From: Rhodocollybia butyracea
Taxonomy: Eukaryota; Basidiomycota; Agaricomycetes; Agaricales; Omphalotaceae
Direction of reading: 5' to 3'
Assembly (NCBI GenBank): GCA_015501585.1
Contig: JADNRY010000007.1
Location: forward strand, 124,001 to 188,000
Length of the DNA stretch: 64,000 bases
The notes below the pieces were generated by a model that was given only the letters and a program-made list of their open reading frames with translations, had not been told where the DNA came from and made no database searches. Below are positions 54,557 through 64,000 of the stretch, one piece after another. Position 1 is the stretch's first letter; every line of letters starts with the position of its first letter. The translations under genes and the position numbers were made by a program.

Positions 54557-57500
54557 TATTAGGCCTAAAATTGGCCTAAGGCGTGTAACCGTACATTTTG
54601 ACACTTTGTACGTGTTATACAATGCAATAAGAGAGTTATACGGAGCCCAAGCATGATAGCTGTTGCCGAGGCAAAGAACTTAACAATAATACTCAGCGAG
54701 TCGTGAAGGTACACCCACAAGCGTAGCCTAGAGCCAAGCTAGCAAGGATACCTGGGCTGCCTGGAGATGTAACGCTAGATCGTCAATCTAGTTATACCCA
54801 AGAGTGTAGACTCTCTAAACTACAGGACATCTCGAAGCGGGATAAGTACTAAGCCAACGCGTTACTCGAGGGAAGGCATCCCTCGCACTAAGACCCCCAA
54901 CGAGCTATGTTAAGATGTGGACTTTACAGTCAGTAACAATGGACCAGAACGATCCCAAGGAAACCGTAGAGGTCTATTCATGGCACCGGTCGCAACCGTG
55001 AGGACAGTAGAAACATGCTTAGCGGTCCTATGGAAAGCTACGCACCGGGATAGCCTTGGCAAATCAAAACATTTGATCTTAGAAATCATACACAGAAGGT
55101 CTTATCCGTTAAAGCCGACTATCGGGAATCACTTGTACATACTCAGCGCAGTTGCTCGAGATTATCATAAGTGGTGTCGTTGGAAAGCTAGACAACAGGC
55201 CTTCTCAGGAGAATGTTAATCACACTCAGGATGGACAGAACTATCCGAGGAATAGAATGAAACTCACCCAAGGGAAACCGGGCGGCAAGTGATCATGAAG
55301 CATAAACCTGATCCCGGAGAATTGTGGAGTAATTGGAGAAACCTTGCTCAGATCAAAACACTCTAAAACTATGTTAATCCTCATGAAATCATATTTTACC
55401 TCTGATATATACCCAAGAATGGACTATTTCTTTATTGTGTATACCATATATAGGCTGGAGTTTCCTTTCCAAGCCAGATTCCTCTGTTCCACTCTCTTTC
55501 TGTCTCTCTCCGTATCTGTTTCATCTATTTTTCGTATTAAACTCTCTCTACTCAGCATATAAGCCAGATATATTTATTCAATAAGACAAGTTTCTTGCCC
55601 TCGACTTGACTGCTAAGACCAGTGCTCCGTAGAACGTCCCCACAGGATCAGTAGCGTGACGCCTCCTGACTTGGTTATCTTAAGAAAGTAACAAACTTCA
55701 CGTGCTTCGCAAAGCCCATTTATATCTTGATCAAATTTAAGTGTGTAGAGTTCTCTCGAACTCCAGATCAACTCAAATCTAGTTGCTTCCTTAGAGGGGA
55801 CGGCTTCTAGTAAGGGATTATTTGGCTCCAGAGTGAGGGTTCCTTAGTTGACTTCTTCACGAAGTTAGATGAGCCACTAAGATTGTGGTACGAGTTCCTA
55901 GTGATTAAGTTCACTCACAATATCGTAGCTTGGCCCAGAGTTTGGTCGAGGACTTTACGGCGTCACAGCAGCTAGTGCCAGATTTTGGTTGACAAACCTC
56001 GAGATTACTATTCTAGCTAGAGCCAGAGTTTGCCTAGGAGAATCTTAGTTTTGTTGTATTGGTTTTGGTTTTGGTTAATTGATTTGGACATACACACCTG
56101 GTTCCCTCATACACTCGTACACCCCAACTAGGCTTCTCTTGACTTAGTTCTAAGAGTTGTCTAAGCTTAGTTACCCATGTTAGCGCTACAGTCTTGAACC
56201 TGGAGCAGTCGCTATTTGGGTATTTACGTATAGGTATGCGAAAGGTGCTATAAAACAACCTAACAAAAACACTACTGCACCTAACCAGACTATCGATATG
56301 TAAGGGAGCGAGGGCGGGTTGTCAGAGATTCCCCGAGGGAAAGCTTTGTAATATCAGATGTACGCGCGCGACTGCTCCAGGTTCAAGACTGTAGCGCTAA
56401 CGTGGGTAACTAAGCTTAGACAACTCTTAGAACTAAGTCGAGAGAAGCCTAGTTGGGGTGTACGAGTGTACGAGGGAACCAGGTGTGTATGTCCAAATCA
56501 ATTAACCAAAACCAAAACCAATACAACAAAACTAAGATTCTCCTAGGCAAACTCTGGCTCTAACTAGAATAGTAATCTCGAGGTTTGTCAACAACCCTAG
56601 GCAAACTCTGGCACTAGCTGCTGTGACGCCGTAAAGTCCTCGACCAAACTCTGGGCCAAGCTACGATATTGTGAGTGAACTTAATCACTAGGAAATCGTA
56701 CCACAATCTTAGTGGCTCGTCTAACTTCGTGAAGAAGTCAACTAAGGAACCCTCACTCTGGAGCCGAATAATCCCTTACTAGAAGCCGTCCCCTCTAAGG
56801 AAGCAACTAGATTTGAGTCGATCTGGAGTTCGAGAGAACTCTACACACTTAAATTCGATCAAGATATAAATGGGCTTTGCGAAGCGCGTGAAGTTTGTTA
56901 CTTTCTTAAGATAACCAAGTCAGGAGGCGTCACGCTACTGATCCCATGGGGACGTTCTACGGAGCACTGGTCTTAGCAGTCAAGTCGAGGGCAAGAAACT
57001 TGTCTTATTGAATAAATATATCTGGCTTATATACTGAGTAGAGAGAGTTTAATACAAAAAATAGATGAAACAGATACGGAGAGAGACGGAAAGAGAGTGG
57101 AACAGAGGAATCTGGCTCAGAAAGGAAACTCCAGCCTATATATGGTACACACGATAAAGAAATAGTCCATTCTTGGGTATATATCAGAGGTAAAATATGA
57201 TTTCGTGAGGATTAACATAGTTTTAGAGTGTTTTGATCCGAGCGAGGTTTCTCCGATTACTCCACAATTCTCCGGGGTCAGGAGTACCTTTGCGCTTCAT
57301 GATCACTCCCCGCCCGGTTTCCCTTGGGTGAGTTTCATTCTATTCCTTGGATAGTTCTGTCCATCCTGAGTGTGATTAACATTCTCTCGAGAAGGCCTGT
57401 TATCTAGCTTTCCAACGACACCACTTATGATAATCTCGAGCAACTGCGCTGAGTATGTACAAGTGATTCCCGATAGTCAGCTTTAACGGATAAGACCTCT

Positions 57501-58212
57501 GTGTATGATTTCTAAGATCAAATGTTTTGATTTGCCAAGGCTATCCCGGCGCGTAGCTTTCCGTAGGACCGCTAAGTATGTTTCTACCGTCCTCATGGTT
57601 ACGACCGGTGCCGTGAATAGACCTCTACGGTTTCCCTCGGGATTGTTCTGGTCCATTGTTACAGACTGTAAAGTCCACATCTTAACATAGCTCGTTGGGG
57701 GTCTTAGTGCGAGGGATGCCTTCCCTCATAATTCCTTCCCTCGAGTAACGTGTTGGCTTAGTACTTATCCCGCTTCGAGATGTCCTGTAGTTTAGAGAGT
57801 ATGCACTCTTGGGTATAACTAGATTGACGATCTAGCGTTACATCTCCGGGCAGCCCAGGTATCCTCGCTAGCTTGGCTCTAGGCTACGCTTGTGGGCGTA
57901 CCTTCACGGCTCGCTGAGTATTATTGTTAAGTTCTTTGCCTCGGCAACAGCTATCACGCTCGGGCTCCGTATAACTCTCTTATTGCATTGCATAACACGT
58001 ACAAAGTGTCAAAATGTACGGTTACACGCCTTAGGCCGATATTAGGCCTAATATCGCCTGTGTACATCCGATATTACAAGACTTTCCCTCGGGGAATCTC
58101 TGACAACCCGCCCTCGCTCCCTTACATATCAATAGTCTGGTTAGGTGCGGTAGTGTTTTTGTTAGGTTGTTTTATAGCACCTTTCGCATACCTACATGTA
58201 AATACCCAAATA
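54557..58212 (+). repeat. 3' LTR of Gypsy-2, interrupted by an inverted solo LTR
   Basis: Outer parts 54557-56212 and 58058-58212 form one LTR of about 1.8 kb, starting TATTAGGCCTAAAATTGG and ending ACCCAAATA. A TATA-like CCATATATAGG lies near 55445. The order of blocks matches the inserted copy read on the other strand. The LTR abuts the interrupted gag frame at 58213. Confidence 0.8.
56209..58057 (-). mobile_element. solo LTR of the Gypsy-2 family inserted inverted in the Gypsy-2 3' LTR
   Basis: 56213-58053 (1841 bp) is a complete LTR on the minus strand (TATTAGGCC...CCCAAATA). It is flanked by TCGC at 56209-56212 and 58054-58057. Removing it joins GGAGCAGTCGC to CTGTGTACATCCG, matching the inserted copy's own GGAGCAGTCGCGCGCGTACATC. 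It is about 95% identical to the host LTR by eye. Confidence 0.85.
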
Positions 58213-59491
58213 GCGGCGGAGATTTCTTTGAAATTCCCGCATTTTTATCTTTAGCGGTACGCTGAGTCTCCATCTTATAAACCATTTGCTTCATGAGATC
58301 CAACTCAGTGTCTGAAATTTCGGAGTCGCACTCTGAAATATATGACACGGCCTTCGCAAACATTGACGGTCCTTGATATTCTTTCAAGGAATAAGTGGAA
58401 TGGAAGCTGATATCAATGCCAGATAACTTGGTGGAAGTACTGCAACTAGCGGAGGGAGATTCCAAGATCCAGGTCTTTGCCTCTGGATGATCCTCAAAGT
58501 ATTTCTCAAACCAAGACTTCAAGGGACCTCGATTATATGGCAACGTATCCAGAAGATGGCCTCCATCTTTTAATTGAACAAATGCACCTGCATCTCTTTC
58601 AACACGTCCGTTCACAATCCATTCCGCCAATCCATGACAATCGTCAAAGTTTGACTGGTCACACCTATCCCAGAAACATTTCTTAGCTCTAGGAGGTCTC
58701 GAAGATTGAGAAGAATCGGACAAGGAAGGGGTAGAACTGGGGGTGAGTTTCCTGATTACATTCAATATAGAATCAACTTTCTTGGCTAAAGAATCATCTC
58801 CCTCAGGTTCTGACTTGACCTTTTTCTTGGAGGAAGACTTGACCATGACTTCAAGTGGTTTCGATGCTTCTGTGATATCAAAATTCCCTCCAATCACCGA
58901 GGTGGATGCATCCGATAGAAGAAAATCTATCATGGTCCTCAACTCAGTAATCGAGTAAGCATCTCCTTTTTCTTTCTCTGAATGAACAATTTGAAGATGC
59001 GTATCCAGACAGGTATGGAATGCTTCAGGGAAAGCCTGGACATAATATCCAGAGGTTTGAACAGCGGAGAGGATTTTATGATCTGCCAAAGACTTGGCGG
59101 TAGTAGTGAATTCCCTATGGTATTGCGCAAGAAGTTGCATATTAGAAATTCCTTCTTTCGCATACTTTCGTACTATCTTCTTTAGATCTTCTGTAGTCGC
59201 CTCAGGTAGTTTCTCGGCACCAGGATAATTAGACAGAATTTCGGATTTAAATTCATCCCATGTCTTATCATTACCAGCGAAAGTATCTAAAGTATGCCAA
59301 AAACGCATAGTCAAGGTGTCGACATAGCAGAGGACTTCCTTCTTCATTTGTTCGTCGTCGTCAACGATCCCGGCATCTACTGCGACCGTTTCGTACTCCT
59401 CGAAGAAGGTAGGAAGTTGTTCCTCATTTTGGGAGTCCCACTTAGGAGCTTTAAGCTTGTTGCGGGATGGAAGGGGAGTAATGGTAGCCAT
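58213..59491 (-). CDS. gag: gypsy-type gag, C-terminus removed by Gypsy-2 insertion
   Basis: A long uninterrupted minus frame, starting MATITPLPSRNKLKAPKWDS at 59491 (an upstream ATG exists at 59554). The capsid-like segment is LTMRFWHTLDTFAGNDKTW, with EFKSEILSNYPGAEKLPEAT, the same layout as Gypsy-1 gag (EEFKRAVLASYPGASDEERG). A knuckle-like region reads CFWDRCDQSNFDDCHGLAEW followed by IVNGRVERD, paralleling LVNGRVRLP in Gypsy-1. The frame passes into the Gypsy-2 LTR at 58212 and stops at 58172. No LTR is seen to the right, and no pol remains. The ORF itself is intact for about 425 codons. Confidence 0.8.
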
Positions 59492-59554
59492 ATTAACATG
59501 GGCAAGAGGGTCCAAATTCAGATTATACAGAAGTGCGGAGTGAGCAATATGCAT

Positions 59555-59987
59555 TGAAGGGCTTAGCGATTGAGATAAGCTCGATGCTAATGAGTGATGA
59601 GACGGGCTTGACCACGGCGATTGGCTATCAACCTCGTTTGTTTGTCTGCCATTGCTTCCTCTGGAGGGTTCATATCTGTAAAATCACTGTTTAAGTAGTC
59701 CCCACAATTGTTTCTGCATATGCCCACATACCTGGCTACTAAATGAATAGACTACTAGATGACATATGAGGAGGAGGGAAAGCGAGCCGGAATTTGAAGC
59801 CGCTCAGCATATACCTGCTGTCTACACTCATTCAACTACCAGTTCAGTGATCATCAAAGCAAATTGATTATACAGTAATAGGTAGATAGTTATTACAAGC
59901 GATAAGCAGACAACAAACATTGATTAGCAGCAAACAAAACACCAATCACTTCGAGTGATAGAAAGACAATTTATAAGTGACACTGGA
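59555..59987. other. no gene recognised
   Basis: Expected to hold the leader or LTR of the minus-strand gag element. I could not identify repeat ends. Confidence 0.35.
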
Positions 59988-60131
59988 TGCAAATCACCAT
60001 AAATTTTGGTGGAAATAGTAAAATTATGTTAAACTTGTATGAAACTTCATGCAATTTTAACATAATCTTGCTATCTGCACACAAGTTCAACATAATTTTA
60101 CCGCTTCCACAAAAAATTATGTTGATTTGCA
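59988..60131. mobile_element. 144-bp palindromic MITE
   Basis: Ends TGCAAATCACCATAAATTTT and its near-complement. The arms pair over about 50 bp (GGTAAAATTATGTTGAACTTGT on one side, with few mismatches on the other). No clear target duplication. Confidence 0.6.
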
Positions 60132-60369
60132 GGCAGTGTGATGTGGGATTGATGCAGCTCTACTGTACACATTCAGGAATGATTCACAGTAGAACAATGC
60201 TACATTGAATTCTACATGCTCCGCGTGTCCCCGGTAGTTATGAGCTGAACTTTCCTCCACAAATTGATCCAGCAATTCTACAGGCTTAACACCTTCCCAA
60301 GTTCTCATCACCTTGTGAAGCACTCAGAGGAACGGTAGCCTATCCATCACGCACATTTCCCCCAGCCCT

Positions 60370-60788
60370 TTGTCCGCTTCTGCAATGTCCACTTTATTCC
60401 CCAACCCCATCCAGCACTCATTCAGTAACACATGTCAGTCCATCCAGGTCATCCCGCTTTTGTCCAAAATCTCATCCAAGGCCTCGAGCTCATGCTGGAG
60501 ATTGAGTTCACACAGTTCCCAGATGATTGCCTTCACTACCTTGACATCTGGAAGTACACCGCTCATGACCAATTCCCCTTCCCAATAGGTAGGGCATCCA
60601 TGAACAAGCTGCCCTTATCAATCCCGAATGAGTGCTCCAGCACTTCTCACATCTCAGTGTGCTGTGTACCACTCCTGGTCGTTGACAGTGAGCCTGTGTT
60701 TAGTCCACCACTAACATCAAGCAGGCTCCTCCAGCATTTATTTGAGAGCTTGATGGGCACATCAGGACTGCATCACGGACTCTCAACC
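60370..60788 (+). other. unidentified coding-like remnant
   Basis: A frame at 60432-60788 reads FPDDCLHYLDIWKYTAHDQF ... LTSSRLLQHLFESLMGTSGL. It is cut by a probable solo LTR at 60789. I do not recognise the family. Confidence 0.3.
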
Positions 60789-61652
60789 TGTTACATTCAT
60801 GCCTTTCCATCATTATTCCGAGATGTTCCGGCTCATTCCGAGACTCTCCGAGATTTCCTTACCTTCTCTCACGGTCTCTCACGGCTCCGATAGTTTCCAC
60901 GACCTCTGGCGGCTCCGAAACTCCATTCTCTATTTTATCCCTTCCGATATACCTTTGGACTTCACAAATTCACTCCTACTTCGGCACTCACATTTCCGAC
61001 GCCTTTATCGGCTATACCTTCGGCCCGATATATCGGCGGACTCCTTCGGTACTCATTACTTTCCCACGGCGGTCCGCAGTGCGCCGATGTTCATCTCTTT
61101 TGTCTTTTCTACTCTATTGCTTATTGTTTTATCATTTCTATTGATTCCACCTCGTTCCGGCCTTGGCATTACCTCGGTCCGACTTTATTGTCTTTATTTA
61201 ACAATTAGGTCACTTGTATATAAGCTAGGTACTTTGTACTATTGTTCCTCAGCCAAAAATCACGAATTACACGAGTTACACAAGTTACACAAGCTATACC
61301 AGTTATTGCACACTTTTCCGAGCTTTCCTTAAGTCTTTCTTTGTTCCTTATTCTCGCCGTTCTGTCCGATACCGGCCGACTCGGCTCGGTCCTTACCTCG
61401 GACATATCTCGGACCATTCTCACGCTCATACCTCGGTCCGACCTCGGTGATTTCTCGCAGTTTACTTCCTTTCCTTCTGGGACAACCTTGGTGGTGTGTT
61501 GGGGGTGTTGCTAATAGCTTCACCGAAGTCCCACCTTTTCCTCGGCCTTGTAGTCTACTCCGGATATTCTTCCCACAATTCTGATCTTGCCTTTCGGCCC
61601 TACATCGGCTCCGCTTCCATTCCGGCCTAGGTTGCACGACCTTGTCACAACC
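60784..61652 (+). mobile_element. probable solo LTR with CAACC target duplication
   Basis: 60789-61647 begins TGTTACATTC and ends CCTTGTCA (TG...CA). It contains a TATA-like GTATATAAGC near 61217 and is flanked by CAACC at 60784-60788 and 61648-61652. The GC-rich TCGG-rich composition differs from both flanks. No second LTR or internal region is present. The edges were chosen to match the duplication. Confidence 0.55.
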
Positions 61653-62241
61653 ACGATCTGAACAAGGTTGCAACGATATGCTCTTGCATGGGCAATACAA
61701 TGCAACAAGGAGGGGGTACCACAAAACCTCCATTTGTCATATCATCTTGTTGAGGCACTGCATTCCTAGAGGCCAGTATGCTGAGCGCCTTGACCCATGC
61801 TGGCACGGCTTTGGGCATAAGGGGACTTGTGGGAACACTCCTAAAGAACTTTTCGCAATGGCTTTTGTCAGTTTGTAATCTGGCTTCTGTTTGGACACTG
61901 AAAGAGGTTGGATGTTAGATTTGCTACTAAAGATATGCACTATTGCACCTACAAGTCGACCCTTGAGCTACCACCCTTTCTGAGATTCCCGTACAATGCC
62001 ATTGAGTCCCTCTGTCTGAAGATCCTCTGGGAGAAGGCTCTGATAGACCAAAGAGGGTTGGGTTTAGAAATTGTAATCACATGTATCTCACCATTGCGCT
62101 GTATCATTCAGTTTTGTTGGCCAACCCAATATAAATTATGTCACTGGATGGCTCTGCATCAGCACAATTCAAGAGATATCCTGTGTGTAACTTGATTTTC
62201 TGAGAATGGTCTTCACAAATTACATCTGCCAGCTTATCCAC
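61653..62241. other. unidentified remnant right of the solo LTR
   Basis: A short plus frame (61653-61878) reads SEQGCNDMLLHGQYNATRRG ... LDPCWHGFGHKGTCGNTPKE. It may continue the interrupted remnant. No known motif. Confidence 0.3.
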
Positions 62242-62634
62242 TCATGGGTTGGGGCAGTCTGCCGATGTACAAACCAACCAGAGAGGAATACCTGCATGGA
62301 AAAGGAGATCCGTGTCTTCAGCTTTTTCTACAAATGCACCCATCAAATCCTGCACTGTATGTATCTTTTTGTGCTGCTTGGCATCGAATACTCTAGACTT
62401 CCACTGATTGCTGAGCCAGCAAAGACAGGCATCTAGTTCTAGTATGTGTCGCTGAATGACCCTTATATGTAGCAGACACTGTTCCAGGGTTGTGGATACC
62501 TCCAAGCGACTCAGCTCCAACTGCAAACCCCAGGCTCCCTCGGTGATGAATTTGTCTGTATGTATATCATTACAAATATTTTTTAGTATGCTTTCAGCCA
62601 TGACTAATAACAACTTGGCCAAGTCTTTATTCAC
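62242..62634 (-). pseudogene. fragment of an agaric-specific repetitive protein
   Basis: An open minus frame with RHILELDACLCWLSNQWKSR, then LMGAFVEKAEDTDLLFHAGI and PLWLVCTSADCP. I recognise this pattern (HILEL.A..., MGAF...LF.AGIP.WL) from a large family of uncharacterised proteins that are multicopy in mushroom genomes. Flanking sequence lacks the rest of the protein, so it is a fragment. Function unknown. Confidence 0.5.
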
Positions 62635-64000
62635 TACACCCAGATCAGTACGAGGGCTGGAAGTGTCCGTTTTGATGAAGTGTTCCTTGGAATGATCCAG
62701 GCTGGATAGAACTTGTTTTGAATATCAACTTGAGGAGTAAGTATCAGAGCTAGATGAGGAGTCAACCACAAAAACGGTTGAGGGTGATATAATGGGTCAT
62801 CTCGCCCAAAGTGTCTATCTCACCGAAGCCACACTCAACACATGTTTAAGGGAGGTGTATACAAGTAGTCCACATTCGGTGAGGTTAGTAGTATCCCCTC
62901 CGGTAGCAAAGACCCAACGCAACCATTGAAGCACTTCAAGTCTGATGTTGCATTTGTTAGGCATTCAGAACAAAATCTCATAAGCAAGCCTCTTTTACCT
63001 GATCCATTATTTGCGAACTGAAGCAACACTTTGGGTTTATTCTGGAAAATTTTATATGTCAAGGTCGCTGGCCCCATTCTACACATCTTGAACATTAGTC
63101 GTCTCCTCTAACCACCCCCGTAACTGATCTGACCTTTGCGATTGCAATTAAAATTGTTTTATTTGGAATATCGATCAGAAACACAGCAAGTTTCCATTTG
63201 TATACCTAGAGTCAAGAGCAGGAGTCTTGATCTGTCAGCTAAAGGTACAAAACCAAATATACTAGTTGCGGTTGTGGTAAGAGAACAAGTGCTTTAACTT
63301 TCATTGATAGACGCTTATCACAGACTATGACAATTGTGACACAGTCACATGATACAATACCTCTTACAATGGTACTGCCCAAAGTACTCAGTTCCAGCTC
63401 TCTGTGCTTGTGCTGCTGTATTGTTACACCTACCAATGCACTATGTTGCCTCCTTGTTATTGTACGTGTATTTTATGGACACCTCAACCTGATAAATCAT
63501 AACGGTCAGCAATTTCATCGGTTCTATTGGGCTGGGAGTATAATTTAGGAACTCTTGACACAATGTACTCTTCTATGTCAAATTCTGAACCACTATCTAT
63601 GTTATCCCTGTGTTAAACCAATGCCTGACACTTGACTAGTGCTAGCTCTGTATCATAAGGTGCCGATCCCATTAGGTTGTCCAGGGAAATAGGCCTTATC
63701 TGCATAAAATATAGCGGAATCACCCCCTGCATGATCTCAACAAGGAACAGCATCATCAGCCCCACCTGCCCGCGGTTCTTGTGCCTCAAAATCAAGATAT
63801 CCCTCTTTTCAGCTGAATCGTAACCAGCAGATGATACCAACCTCCCTGTACCAGGTATGTACGCAAAGTTGCTGTGACTGAGTTCTCCTTTCAGGTATCC
63901 AACTCAATCCTTCAGGCATATTGTTATTGCCCAAGCAAAGGCTTGTGTTGCCTTTTGGAATCGAGCTTGGAACTGCTTGTCTGTTTCCTGTGGGCCCTTC
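62635..64000. other. no gene recognised
   Basis: Only short frames (62835-63095 minus, 63613-63840 minus) without motifs. No repeat ends identified. Confidence 0.4.

Larger units (their letters stand above)
45961..58212 (+). mobile_element. Gypsy-2: 5'-truncated Ty3/gypsy element
   Basis: Retains the end of RNase H, integrase, about 6.4 kb of non-pol sequence with antisense genes, a polypurine tract and a 3' LTR (54557-58212). 5' LTR, gag and most of pol are absent. The integrase is of the same clade as Gypsy-1 but clearly diverged (AEWFFDDIICHWG against DWMFEDIICRWG). The left boundary is approximate. The LTR uses TATT...AATA rather than TG...CA ends. Confidence 0.8.

Noticed and set aside
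54295..54579. Plus-strand gene before the Gypsy-2 3' LTR
   Set aside because: The frame runs straight across the polypurine tract into the LTR and has no known motif; kept only as an open frame of unknown meaning.
1..64000. tRNA, rRNA or snoRNA genes
   Set aside because: No cloverleaf, A/B box pair or rRNA-like block was noticed; the tRNA-like GGGCCCATAACC at 21639 is a retroelement primer site.

Overview
The window is filamentous-fungal DNA, almost certainly from a basidiomycete (Agaricomycetes). Genes carry many introns of about 50-60 nt and several very short exons. The Ty3/gypsy reverse transcriptase and integrase motifs look like those of mushroom-forming fungi. No RNA genes, CRISPR arrays or bacterial features were found.

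Layout. (1) 1-9627 is a compact block of five housekeeping genes with intergenic gaps of roughly 90-240 bp: a left-truncated NAD-dependent glycerol-3-phosphate dehydrogenase (-), a Sed5/syntaxin-5 SNARE (+), a Nop6-like RRM protein (-), anaphase-promoting complex subunit 5 (-), and a 4-coumarate:CoA ligase-like acyl-CoA synthetase (+) with about 20 exons and one apparent frameshift. (2) 10516-12374 holds a small F-box-like gene and a relic with a reverse-transcriptase-type zinc finger. (3) 12375-26380 is Gypsy-1, a full-length LTR retrotransposon (two LTRs of about 1.52 kb, 4-bp target duplication ACGC) inserted into that relic. It carries a dead gag-pol, a nested short Copia-type element inside the integrase, and an antisense intron-containing gene between pol and the 3' LTR. 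(4) 26381-45767 is a pile of nested repeats: solo LTRs, a TA-flanked inverted-repeat element, four copies of a hAT-type MITE, a second hAT-type element, a Copia fragment, a chromodomain gypsy fragment, and a 4-kb fold-back palindrome. (5) About 45961-58212 is Gypsy-2, truncated at its 5' end. It has a pol remnant, two antisense genes, and a 3' LTR that holds an inverted solo LTR. (6) 58213-64000 holds an antisense-oriented gag ORF cut by Gypsy-2, a small MITE, a probable solo LTR and gene relics.

How it fits together. The left 9.6 kb is a conserved gene island; the remaining 54 kb is a transposon nest with a recoverable insertion order based on target-site duplications. The observations most worth following are: (a) an array of short hairpins with conserved loops and compensating stems inside the nested Copia-type element; (b) antisense, intron-bearing genes in both gypsy elements; (c) an 18-bp duplicated polypurine-tract sequence bracketing 4.2 kb of extra cargo in Gypsy-2; (d) compensatory changes in long palindromes of the hAT MITEs. 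All coordinates and splice sites were read by eye; family names rest on motif recognition, not database searches.
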